Source of the DNA: Algoriphagus boseongensis | GTDB lineage: Bacteria; Bacteroidota; Bacteroidia; Cytophagales; Cyclobacteriaceae | Assembly (NCBI RefSeq): GCF_004362805.1 | Contig: NZ_SNYF01000005.1 | Location: 434,001-498,000 of the forward strand | Direction: 5' to 3' | Length of the DNA stretch: 64,000 bases | Shown: positions 24,585-32,435 of the stretch, piece after piece | Numbering within the stretch: position 1 is the first letter of the stretch | Layout: the number at the start of each line of letters is the position of its first letter | Notes under the pieces: model-generated | The model's input: the letters and a program-made list of their open reading frames with translations, nothing else | Told to the model about the DNA's origin: nothing | Database searches by the model: none | Translations under genes and position numbers: made by a program

Positions 24585-25789
24585 TTACCAAAAACCTTCT
24601 GGAATTCAGTCACTACTTCCTGTGGCTGGTAGCCAAGATATTTCATAGTGGTTTCAGTAGATTTTTGTCCGAAAATTTTGCAAAGGATCACCAAGGAACC
24701 TCCCTTGTCCAAATATCTTCTACCAAAGGTTCTCCTTCCTGTGTGGCTAGAAAAGAATTTATGCTTGGGTATTTTTTCAGATACCCTTTTTCTAGCAAAA
24801 AACTTGACTTTTGAAGCCTGACCATTTACGACTGTTTGTGCTACCTTTTTGATTTCCCGATTAAATTCTTGTTGGCTATATGTCGGGATTTGGTAGTTGT
24901 ATCGGACCAGTATTTCCAATACTTGTGGTTGTAAAGGAATAGCATAATCAAACCCGGTCTTTTGGACTTGTACCCTGAGCATTTTTTGCCCAGCCTGTTC
25001 AAATAGGTTGTCTTTGTTGATTTGGTTCCAATCTGAAATCCTTAATCCAGTATAGCAAGATAGGATAAACAGATCTCGTATTTTCTGCTGGATAGGCCGC
25101 ACAAAATCCTGTATTGCGGAAATTGCTTCCACTTCCTCCCAGGTTGCGTAAAAGGGTTGTTTTTCGTTGATCTTCCAAGTGAAGTTCTCCACCTGAACAG
25201 ATACGGGGATTCCATTTCTTAGGGCTTCACGGCAAGCAAATTTGATTTCCTTTAGATGCCTTGATTTGATTGTGGAATCCTGAATACCTGACTGAATCAG
25301 AAATTTGCAGTACCCAACCAACCACTGATGATCAATCGTTTCTAAGCAAATGGTTTGATCGTATTCCTGAATCCTTCCCTGAACCTGCTTGATTGCTCGC
25401 AGGGTGCTTTCCTTTTTTACTCCTGTGTATTTGGTTCTACAATAATCCAAGTAGTCAATTAGTCGGGTTTTTCCCGGTTCGGATTCATGCTGCTTTTTTT
25501 CCAACCGTTGTAGAAACAATTCCTTGATTTCTTCTGGCTCCAAAACCTTTGCTTGGATCTTGAGCTCAGTAATCAATTTATTTAGCGCCGAAAATTTTGC
25601 CTGAAGCAAAGCATTGCTTAAGTCGTGGTATGGTTCTCGGGACGAGATTAGTCCATTTTTCCAGTTGTCAGGATTTACCTTTATTCCAGAGTATAGTTTT
25701 GACCTTTTTCCTGATCCAATAATGTAAAAAAACAGCTGGCCCTTTCCTTCTTTATCCAGCTTGGAATCTAGGTAGATTTTTGTTTTCAT
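24581..25789 (-). CDS. Tyrosine site-specific recombinase (island integrase)
   Basis: A 402-residue integrase. The N-terminal arm-binding and SAM-like core-binding domains (to about 205) are followed by the catalytic domain with R250 (CYTGLRISDW), K277 (VQKTGF), H349-TG-R352 (SSHTGRRTF) and nucleophile Y384 (TTMKYLGY). The usual second His/Trp (GH) is Gln here (FGQKS, Q375). It lies at the right end of the island, reading away from attR, as expected for a tRNA-targeting element. TTTACGG arm-type repeats touch its start codon, so the integrase may regulate its own expression. It should join the 17-bp core to the tRNA. Confidence 0.95.
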   Translation of the reverse strand: MKTKIYLDSKLDKEGKGQLFFYIIGSGKRSKLYSGIKVNPDNWKNGLISSREPYHDLSNALLQAKFSALNKLITELKIQAKVLEPEEIKELFLQRLEKKQHESEPGKTRLIDYLDYCRTKYTGVKKESTLRAIKQVQGRIQEYDQTICLETIDHQWLVGYCKFLIQSGIQDSTIKSRHLKEIKFACREALRNGIPVSVQVENFTWKINEKQPFYATWEEVEAISAIQDFVRPIQQKIRDLFILSCYTGLRISDWNQINKDNLFEQAGQKMLRVQVQKTGFDYAIPLQPQVLEILVRYNYQIPTYSQQEFNREIKKVAQTVVNGQASKVKFFARKRVSEKIPKHKFFSSHTGRRTFGRRYLDKGGSLVILCKIFGQKSTETTMKYLGYQPQEVVTEFQKVFGN

Positions 25790-25790
25790 T

Positions 25791-25823
25791 TTTACGGACA
25801 GTTTACGGCCTGTTTTACGGACA
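25791..25823. other. Right arm-type integrase sites (three TTTACGG repeats)
   Basis: TTTACGGACA (25791-25800), TTTACGGCCT (25802-25811) and TTTACGGACA (25814-25823) are direct repeats at 11- and 12-base spacing, with a degenerate fourth copy at 25825-25834. The left end carries TTTACGGCTG and TTTACGGACA in the same strand orientation. They overlap the integrase promoter zone. Confidence 0.62.
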
Positions 25824-25946
25824 GTTTGTACGCAAAAGTGTAAAAATAACGTCTATAAATAAACATTAGAGTAAAAAAAAAGAACAAAAAAAGCGTGTTT
25901 TTGTAGCGTATAGGCTGTTTTTGTTGAATTAGTAGTTATTTGTATT

Positions 25947-25963
25947 AGCCCAGCTGGGCCCAC
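25947..25963. other. attR core: 17-bp direct repeat of the tRNA 3' end
   Basis: A perfect copy of 5394-5410 (agcccagctgggcccac), followed by att and then the displaced host terminator. No tRNA body precedes it, which marks it as the remnant end left by integration. Confidence 0.88.
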
Positions 25964-25966
25964 ATT

Positions 25967-25997
25967 AGTCATCCGAGAAATCGGATGACTTTTTTTA
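25967..25997 (+). terminator. Displaced host tRNA terminator
   Basis: AGTCATCCGA and TCGGATGACT form a perfect 10-bp stem with a GAAA tetraloop and a run of T residues. It lies 3 bases after the attR core with no gene upstream on this strand, so it most likely ended the tRNA transcript before the island inserted. Confidence 0.8.
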
Positions 25998-26030
25998 TGC
26001 CTTCAAAAAGTAATTTTGGATAGGTAGCAA

Positions 26031-26064
26031 TAAAAAAATCCCGAATTTTTTCGATTCGGGATTT
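26031..26064 (-). terminator. Terminator of the PASTA/T9SS/rhodanese operon
   Basis: AAATCCCGAAT (26036-26046) and ATTCGGGATTT (26054-26064) form a perfect 11-bp stem. On the minus strand it is followed by a T run (A run at 26032-26038), right after the rhodanese stop. Confidence 0.8.
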
Positions 26065-26067
26065 GAA

Positions 26068-26364
26068 TTATAATGCTCTGTAGGCTAAGATGCCACCTAA
26101 TACATTCCTGACTTTGGTAAAGCCCTTTCCTTCCAGGAATTTTTTTGCGTTTCCGCTTCTGGCTCCAGATCTGCAATGGATGATTAGTTCCTCATCTTTT
26201 AGCTCTTCCAGTTCCTGAAGACGGTGGGGTAGTTCTCCGAGTGGAATATTGTCTGCTCCCAAATTATCCTCCTCATATTCCCACTCCTCTCTCACATCCA
26301 GAAAATGAAATTTCTCTCCATTTTCAATCCGATGCTTTAACTCATTTACGGTGATATCTTCCAT
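26068..26364 (-). CDS. Single-domain rhodanese-like sulfurtransferase
   Basis: A 98-residue, single rhodanese domain. LDVREEWEY is the entry motif and the active-site loop is CRSGARS, with Cys as the likely persulfide carrier. No signal peptide is present, so it is cytoplasmic. It is the last gene of an operon with the T9SS protein gene (gap one base) and the PASTA gene. The link to those secreted or envelope proteins is not obvious. It is the first core gene to the right of the island. Confidence 0.9.
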   Translation of the reverse strand: MEDITVNELKHRIENGEKFHFLDVREEWEYEEDNLGADNIPLGELPHRLQELEELKDEELIIHCRSGARSGNAKKFLEGKGFTKVRNVLGGILAYRAL

Positions 26365-26365
26365 G

Positions 26366-28204
26366 CTATTTGCTGACTTGAATTCTAAAAGATTGAATTC
26401 CCGTGCTTGAAATTACATTGATGATGTAAATTCCGGGCTTTTGATTTTCAAAGTTAACAATTTCCCCTTGAAGACGGCTTTCGCGTGGTAACAAAATCTG
26501 TCTACCGTAAGAATCATAAATTACAAGATCTTCGAATTCCCCATCTATGGTCAGGAGGTTTTGAACAGGATTGGGATAAATTCTAAATCCAGATTCAGGA
26601 ATTATAGCTTCCTCAAATGGCTGATTGATAGATACATGTGGTCTAATCATCAGAGATCCCTTCACCTCCTCATTTTGCACCCAGCCACCTCCAATATTGT
26701 AGTAAATTTTATCCCCTAAGTCATTTGTTTTGTCCAAACCCACATGGATAAAGTCATTGGTGAATTGGGTGAATCCTATAAAAAATTCGTCCGAAACCCT
26801 AAGATTGGTATCTAAAGAAAAGTAAAGGAAGTCTTCACCGGGGCTTTTTACTGGAATGACATTTTCCTTTACAAAAATCGGTTTTCTTGAAAGGTCTTCG
26901 TAAACCACAAGATCTATAGCTTGATTGGCTTGGCTTGGATTAGTGAAATTGATGGATATTCCTTTTAAAAAAACTGGTTCAGGAGTAAAATAGCTCACCA
27001 CCAACTGTCCTGATTTTTGATTTATTCCCGCGGAATAATCAGCTGATCCATTGTCATAGGCAAAAAAATCCCGAAGGGGAAATTGAGTTCGAACAGTGTC
27101 ATTATCAGCAAAATTCACCTGAGCATATCGGGTAGTATCTCCATTGGCTATTGTAAATAGTAGGCCATCTCCGGAGGTAAGTGAGCTTAAAAAGAAAAGA
27201 TCAGATTCCTCGCTTGGAATGGTGATTTCCTCAAAAGTTCGGCTTACGAAAGTCCTTCTTTCCAGGGCATTTGGGACCGGATTGAATGGGGTGTTTTGAT
27301 TAATACTGGTTTGAAGTCTGCCAGATGAATCAATAACGGAAATGGAATATTCCATAGCCCGAAATCTGTTTTCAAGATTTAGAAATTCATTTTTGACGGT
27401 ACTCCATTCTCCTTTCTGGTACTTTCCAATTAATTCCAAAGGATAGGCTCCATAATCTCCGATTCTAAACTGATTGGTTTGAGTTAAAGCCCGGTCAGGA
27501 AAAGTAGGTTTTGCTGAAGTAGCCAAAGTGTTGAGATACACGTAGTCGATCAGCCAGCTATCAAAAGGACCACTTTTTCTTCCTTGAGAGATGAATCTAA
27601 ACTGAAAATCGGCGTGTTGCCATTCCGGTAAAATTTGGAGGTTTTCCTGGAAAAATTTAGTTCTGTCAACTTGATTTCCGCCTGATTGAGACCATATGGT
27701 TTGCCAGGTTTCATCAGGTTTAAAGACTTGTAAAGTCAATTCATCATTGATATCCGGTGCTTCTGCTTTTCCTCCGGCCTGCCAATAAAAACTCAAATAG
27801 AGTTTGTCTTTTTCAGCTGAAGTAAGGAGACTTAGGTCAAATGGTTTGCTGGTAAGAAAATCGCTTTCTCCAATATCTCTAATCTGGTTGGAGTAAGGTC
27901 GTCCATTTTCATCTACCCCATTAAAAAGGATCATTCCGATCGATGGGGCCTGATTTCCTATAGTTTCAGTGTAAGAAACTCCGCCAAGTACCCATTTTAA
28001 GGTATCAATTCCTTTGGAAAAGTCATCCCAAAATGGGACGAGATTTCCTGCCTGAGTTCGAAAGTTTGAATAAGAATCTTGAGGTCTGAATTTTATTTTT
28101 TCGATCGGTGCAATTTCCTTGAACTGGGAAAAAACGGGAAACTGATTCCCGAATAGGAGTCCCAAGAACACGGCACAAATGAAAAGTAGTTTACCTCGTT
28201 TCAA
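26366..28204 (-). CDS. Secreted protein with T9SS type A sorting domain
   Basis: A 612-residue protein with a signal peptide (ending near PVFSQ-F). A jelly-roll-like beta-sandwich region (SFYWQAGGKAEAPDINDEL and FDSWLIDYVYLN) suggests a MAM/concanavalin-type domain in the N-terminal half. The C-terminal 75 residues are a typical type IX secretion signal: FRIYPNPVQNLLTI, a YDSYGRQI turn and PGIYIINV. No catalytic motif was identified. It should be exported across the outer membrane and either anchored or released. It is cotranscribed with the PASTA gene upstream (4-base gap). Confidence 0.85.
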   Translation of the reverse strand: MKRGKLLFICAVFLGLLFGNQFPVFSQFKEIAPIEKIKFRPQDSYSNFRTQAGNLVPFWDDFSKGIDTLKWVLGGVSYTETIGNQAPSIGMILFNGVDENGRPYSNQIRDIGESDFLTSKPFDLSLLTSAEKDKLYLSFYWQAGGKAEAPDINDELTLQVFKPDETWQTIWSQSGGNQVDRTKFFQENLQILPEWQHADFQFRFISQGRKSGPFDSWLIDYVYLNTLATSAKPTFPDRALTQTNQFRIGDYGAYPLELIGKYQKGEWSTVKNEFLNLENRFRAMEYSISVIDSSGRLQTSINQNTPFNPVPNALERRTFVSRTFEEITIPSEESDLFFLSSLTSGDGLLFTIANGDTTRYAQVNFADNDTVRTQFPLRDFFAYDNGSADYSAGINQKSGQLVVSYFTPEPVFLKGISINFTNPSQANQAIDLVVYEDLSRKPIFVKENVIPVKSPGEDFLYFSLDTNLRVSDEFFIGFTQFTNDFIHVGLDKTNDLGDKIYYNIGGGWVQNEEVKGSLMIRPHVSINQPFEEAIIPESGFRIYPNPVQNLLTIDGEFEDLVIYDSYGRQILLPRESRLQGEIVNFENQKPGIYIINVISSTGIQSFRIQVSK

Positions 28205-28208
28205 AATT

Positions 28209-28964
28209 TCAATCCTTAGAGATCCAAATATCGATAGGCTCTCCGGTTTTTACTTCCTGACCTGCTGCTGGAGTTTGTAGAAAAACTTTACCGGCAGGAA
28301 TGGTATCATTGGAGGAAAAATTCTTATTTCCAACCCGTAAGCCTGAACCTAAAATAACAAATTCTGCCTCATCTTCACCCATTCCTATCAAGTTTGGGAC
28401 TTGTAGGTATTGATTTCCAAGTCCATCGCCTACAACCAAATCTATACGAGCACCTTTGGGAACCTCAAAGCCTTCAGGAATGCTGACTCCTCGGTATCGC
28501 TGTTCTAAGACAACATTGATCCCGATATCTGGAACATAAATTATGTCTCCTCGCTGTAGACCCATATTCGCCAAAGTTTCTTGCACATTCTTCAAAAGTG
28601 AATTGACCAAGTTTGGCATTTTGAGCATGGGTGCATTTTGTGCATTAAGCGTCAGATAGATTTTTCTACCACTCTTAACTTGCGCATTGGCTTCCGGGAT
28701 CTGCTTTAGAATAGCATGGGTAGGTAATTCAGCGTTGAAACCTGAATCTATTGACACTTCGTACTGAAGTCCAGTTGACTCAAGTAAGCTGCTTGCTTCC
28801 TCGAAAGTGTAACCTGAAAGATCCGGTACGGACACAGTTTCACCATGATTGGTGTAAAGGGGTAAGTAGATTTTTAAAAACAAAAAGCCTAACAGTACCG
28901 ATAGCCCGAAGATGATCAGGATGGTGACAATAATTTTCTTGAAGGAACTTATGCTTGAACTCAT
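28209..28964 (-). CDS. Membrane-anchored triple-PASTA-domain protein
   Basis: A 251-residue protein. One N-terminal transmembrane helix (about 10-34) is followed by three PASTA units, each starting with a V/MPNL or VPDL motif (VSVPDLSGYTFEEA, MLKMPNLVNSLLKNV, LQVPNLIGMGEDEA) and carrying the I.EQ/LQTP..G..V..G pattern. PASTA domains in other bacteria bind cell-wall fragments, mostly on kinases or PBPs. Here there is no kinase or transpeptidase domain, so a wall-sensing or structural role is an inference. It is first in the operon with the T9SS and rhodanese genes. Confidence 0.88.
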   Translation of the reverse strand: MSSSISSFKKIIVTILIIFGLSVLLGFLFLKIYLPLYTNHGETVSVPDLSGYTFEEASSLLESTGLQYEVSIDSGFNAELPTHAILKQIPEANAQVKSGRKIYLTLNAQNAPMLKMPNLVNSLLKNVQETLANMGLQRGDIIYVPDIGINVVLEQRYRGVSIPEGFEVPKGARIDLVVGDGLGNQYLQVPNLIGMGEDEAEFVILGSGLRVGNKNFSSNDTIPAGKVFLQTPAAGQEVKTGEPIDIWISKD

Positions 28965-29044
28965 GGGTAAAATTTGTACCTGAAAGATAAGGTGAATATT
29001 AAAAATCCGTGGAATTTTTAATTCTTATTTCAAAACCAGTAAGT

Positions 29045-29080
29045 ACAAAAAACAAGCCGAAGGGTTTGCTTCGGCTTGTT
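29045..29080 (-). terminator. Terminator after the M43 protease gene
   Basis: AACAAGCCGAAG (29051-29062) and CTTCGGCTTGTT (29069-29080) form a perfect 12-bp stem, with an A run on the plus side that is a T run on the minus strand, just after the protease stop. Confidence 0.85.
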
Positions 29081-29085
29081 TTAAG

Positions 29086-32000
29086 TTAATTTATGATCAA
29101 TCGTTTTAATTCCTGAAGGGTCTCGGAATTGATTTTTAGGATATATAGCCCCGGAGCAAAAAGCTCTCTGGAAAAAGTATAAGTCTGGTTTAGCGTTCCA
29201 TCGTAAAGGACGTCCTGCATGATGGCCCCTGTGGAAGAAATAATCTGAATTCTCACATTTTCCCTTCTTGGAAGATTAAAGGCCAGATTGAAATTGCCAC
29301 TAGTCGGGTTAGGGAATAATACGGTACTTCCTTCACCAGGAATGACGGGATCTGGGTTTGCACTTAAAAACAGCTCCAGATTATCCAAATAAACAGGACT
29401 GTTGCCAGAACCTTTAACTTCAAGGACAAAGGCCAGTCGGATGTTATTTTTACCTGAGCCCGCAAATTCTGTCAGGTTCACATACTTTCTTCTATAATCA
29501 CCCGGAGCGGATGGATTGGCTTCTCCTACAGTGACTGTGGAAAGTTCTGCACCAGTCGCTGACCAAATTTGGGTATAGGTAGTACCACCATTTGTACTTG
29601 CCAATACTCTTAATTTGGTTTGAGGGTTAACTTGACCTGCCGCAATATCAAAGAAAATACTGGCTTGACTACTTAGCGACAAATCAAAAATTGGTGTACC
29701 TAACCAGTAGGAGTTTCCGTCTACTCCAGTACTCAATCTTGCCACGTTATTTGGACCGCTTCCTGTAGAAACAGGATTTATAGTCCAGCTTACTCCATTT
29801 GATTCTGTGTTTACAGTGGTCCATGGGGTAAGGTCAGTGCTACTATTGAAATTTTGTCTCCACGGAACCTCTGTTCTTCGATTACTTTCCACAATGTATC
29901 TGGTGAAAGTAGGGTAGGAGTCAGCATTTTGATCAAAATTTGGTTCGCTCAATCGATAGGCAAGACGATTATTTCCATCAGCCGTGGAGTTGTTTAACCC
30001 AACTGTGATTTCATCTCCTGGATTTAGTGTTGTTCCACTAGCTACGAAAGTTTGAGCTGCCCCCGAATTCGTAGTTCTTGTAAAGAAGAATCCAGTTACA
30101 GGAAGGTTCCCGGTGTTTTTTAAAGCTATTTCTTCTTCTTGGTGATCTCCGCTGTTGATTGGTTCTGGTGCTACAAGTCGGGTAATACCCACTTCATATT
30201 TAAATTCCTCAGTTGGAAGAATTCTGATATTTCGGATATAAATATTGTTCCCGTAGGCATTGTTGTTAATGAAGGCCACCCTGATTTTTCCTAAATCCTT
30301 GTATTTGGATAGGTTGACTAATTCAAGTCGGAATTGATTTGAATTCACAGGGATAAATTCATCCAATGTAGGATTGGAAGTTTGGAGTCTTGTTCCTGAT
30401 TTGTTGTATTTGGCTCCTGCAATATCAAAGTTTTGTCCACAATCCTGAGAAACAGCAACAATCAACTGATCTTGAAAACCAGATTGGTCATATGGGGCAT
30501 GAGCTACCTCAAACACCAATTGTGCATTCGGATACTTTGTCAAATCAATAGCCGGAGAATAAAATAAGTCTAAGGCCCCAGGTCCGTTGTATTCGTAGTT
30601 TCTCACGAAAATAGCTTCTTGTGCCTGACCTGAAACGGTAATATTTGTTTTTTCCCATGTGAAGCTCTGGTCCGAATTCTGGACTATCCAATCACCCGGA
30701 AATGCTGAAAGGTTGTAGGTGTAAGGTAATTGGATCTCTCCCTGAATAATTGGTCTGGAGGTACGGGTATTGTTTTCTCCATTTTGATCTGGGAGGCCAT
30801 TTACCTGAGTGATGGTGAAAGTAAATTCATTTGATCCAGTAGCTGGCACAGTGATCGGCTGGAAAACTACTGTTGCGGCCTCACCTGTTTTGAGATTGGT
30901 GGAAACCAGTTTGCTTTCTACTAATGATCCATTTCTGATTAACTCTATCCTTGCAGAAGTGATATTTAATTTACCAGCATTTCCTACTTCGATGGAAGGG
31001 GAGAAAGTTAAGTCACAAATTGCGGTTGAAGGTTCGATAATTCTGACTATCGCCAAGTCTCTGTCCTGAAGTTGGGGCTCTTGGGTAGCACGGTTATTTA
31101 CTAAAGTGACCCTTCTTGGACTATTGGCTAATACCACATTGAATCGATCTACCTGACCTTTGGTAAATATGTTCATACAGGCATCCGGCGTATAATCCAT
31201 ATAGTTTTGGATCATATCCTGAGAACCGCAGGAGAATCTTGAAGGATTTGCGTTACAGATGGTATTTGAGTTGTCTTGCTCAGGAGTATCAGCTACAAAA
31301 TCATCCACTCCGCAGCCTCCGTCACCCCAGATATGTCTCAGGCCAAAATAATGTCCAACTTCATGAGTTGCTGTTCTACCTTTTGATGCAGCAATTGCAT
31401 TTCCTATTGAACCAAAAAATCTGTAGTCAATGGTCACACCGTCAGTAATGGCAGGTACTGGTGAAAAATTTAATCCTGGTAAATCTGAAACTGGAAATGA
31501 GGCATATCCAATGTATGGAGAAACCAAAGGCACTACCCAAATATTCATGTACTCACTAGGATTCCATTGGGAGACTTGACCAATTAAGGTAGCATCCTCA
31601 GGTGCATAAGTCAATTTGGGGCCTTGAATTCTTACGATACCCGTGGTAGGTAGCCCATTTGGATCTTGCTTAGCTAAAACAAATTCAATTTTGGAATCTG
31701 CTGCAACCGGTAAAAATTCCGCAGGTGTTCTGTTTGCGTCCGCATTCAGCCTTCTAAAATCCTCATTGAGGATTCTAATCTGATCAAGAATTTGAGAATC
31801 TGGAATATTGGTTCCCGACCCAATTGGAGTTCCATTATGAATTACATGAACTACAACAGGAATTTTCCTCACCTCTTCCTCAAGAGTTCTTAAGAATTGA
31901 GGAGCGTTTCTTTTTTCCTCAATTTTCTTGTCAATCCAGTTTTCAAAAAAATCCTTGCTTCCGAAAAAGCCCATTTCCTTTTCCAACATGGATTCCAAAA

Positions 32001-32166
32001 CGGTATGTCCGCATTTTTCAGAATGAGAATGTGATTTGGATGAGGAGGACACAAAAGAAGAATCAAATGCCTTTAGCTCTATTTTTTGGCTAAAGGCAAT
32101 TGGGGTCATCAAAAAACCAAAAAGGAAAAATGACGAAATAAGGAGGGATCGGAAGCCTGTTTTCAT
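29086..32166 (-). CDS. Secreted M43-family zinc metalloprotease with T9SS sorting domain
   Basis: A 1026-residue protein. Signal peptide, then a propeptide-like segment with a His-rich patch (SHSHSEKCGH). The catalytic domain has the extended zinc motif HEVGHYFGLRH (268-278), followed by IWGDGGCGVDDF and a Met-turn-like NYMDYTPDACMN: the M43 (pappalysin-like) layout. Beta-sandwich modules (about 380-900) follow, including two jelly-roll-type regions. The C-terminus (LFPNPTSGNFNLAF..GAIMQDV..LFAPGLYILKI) is a T9SS type A signal. It should be an outer-surface or released protease for external protein degradation. Monocistronic, with a terminator directly after. Confidence 0.93.
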   Translation of the reverse strand: MKTGFRSLLISSFFLFGFLMTPIAFSQKIELKAFDSSFVSSSSKSHSHSEKCGHTVLESMLEKEMGFFGSKDFFENWIDKKIEEKRNAPQFLRTLEEEVRKIPVVVHVIHNGTPIGSGTNIPDSQILDQIRILNEDFRRLNADANRTPAEFLPVAADSKIEFVLAKQDPNGLPTTGIVRIQGPKLTYAPEDATLIGQVSQWNPSEYMNIWVVPLVSPYIGYASFPVSDLPGLNFSPVPAITDGVTIDYRFFGSIGNAIAASKGRTATHEVGHYFGLRHIWGDGGCGVDDFVADTPEQDNSNTICNANPSRFSCGSQDMIQNYMDYTPDACMNIFTKGQVDRFNVVLANSPRRVTLVNNRATQEPQLQDRDLAIVRIIEPSTAICDLTFSPSIEVGNAGKLNITSARIELIRNGSLVESKLVSTNLKTGEAATVVFQPITVPATGSNEFTFTITQVNGLPDQNGENNTRTSRPIIQGEIQLPYTYNLSAFPGDWIVQNSDQSFTWEKTNITVSGQAQEAIFVRNYEYNGPGALDLFYSPAIDLTKYPNAQLVFEVAHAPYDQSGFQDQLIVAVSQDCGQNFDIAGAKYNKSGTRLQTSNPTLDEFIPVNSNQFRLELVNLSKYKDLGKIRVAFINNNAYGNNIYIRNIRILPTEEFKYEVGITRLVAPEPINSGDHQEEEIALKNTGNLPVTGFFFTRTTNSGAAQTFVASGTTLNPGDEITVGLNNSTADGNNRLAYRLSEPNFDQNADSYPTFTRYIVESNRRTEVPWRQNFNSSTDLTPWTTVNTESNGVSWTINPVSTGSGPNNVARLSTGVDGNSYWLGTPIFDLSLSSQASIFFDIAAGQVNPQTKLRVLASTNGGTTYTQIWSATGAELSTVTVGEANPSAPGDYRRKYVNLTEFAGSGKNNIRLAFVLEVKGSGNSPVYLDNLELFLSANPDPVIPGEGSTVLFPNPTSGNFNLAFNLPRRENVRIQIISSTGAIMQDVLYDGTLNQTYTFSRELFAPGLYILKINSETLQELKRLIIN

Positions 32167-32180
32167 TCAGGGAATACTAA

Positions 32181-32429
32181 TCAGGCTAAAGTGAGGTTTA
32201 CTGCTTCTACTCGGGTGATTTCAGGAATTGCTCTTTTGATCGCTTCTTCCACACCCGCTTTCAAAGTCATTGAGGACATGGGGCAAGAGCCGCAGTTTCC
32301 GGTCATTTCAATTTTAAGGACAAAATCATCGGTCAGCTCTACAATTCGGACATTTCCACCATCAGCTTCCAAATAAGGTCTGATTGTATCCAATGCAAAT
32401 TCTATTTTTTCTCGTAGTCCAGTTTCCAT
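32181..32429 (-). CDS. NifU C-terminal-domain Fe-S scaffold (NfuA-like)
   Basis: An 82-residue protein, essentially a lone NifU-C domain. The CxxC iron-sulfur motif is GNCGSCPMSSMTLKAGVE. It should carry and deliver [4Fe-4S] clusters. It starts 6 bases after the Mrp-type ATPase gene in the same direction, so the pair is a small Fe-S assembly or delivery operon. Confidence 0.92.
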   Translation of the reverse strand: METGLREKIEFALDTIRPYLEADGGNVRIVELTDDFVLKIEMTGNCGSCPMSSMTLKAGVEEAIKRAIPEITRVEAVNLTLA

Positions 32430-32435
32430 GTATAC

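Larger units (their letters stand above)
5394..25963. mobile_element. tRNA-integrated genomic island (about 20.6 kb)
   Basis: It is bounded by perfect 17-bp direct repeats of the tRNA 3' end. A tyrosine integrase sits just inside the right end and faces inward, and TTTACGG-type arm sites lie inside both ends. Contents left to right: a membrane protein, two TPR paralogues, the seven-gene defence operon, a degenerate zinc-ribbon protein, a cluster of unknown plus-strand genes, a Rep-like operon, an HTH regulator and the integrase. No relaxase, type IV secretion, capsid or terminase gene is visible, so transfer would need help from elsewhere. Composition is mixed: bases 9241-9300 hold 16 G/C of 60, while 19441-19500 hold 29 of 60, which suggests a mosaic. 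Confidence 0.85.

Noticed and set aside
25791..25834. TTTACGG direct repeats considered as a small CRISPR array
   Set aside because: Units are only about 10 bases with 1-2 base gaps, there are no spacers and no cas genes, and the same decamer occurs at the other island end. Integrase arm sites fit better.
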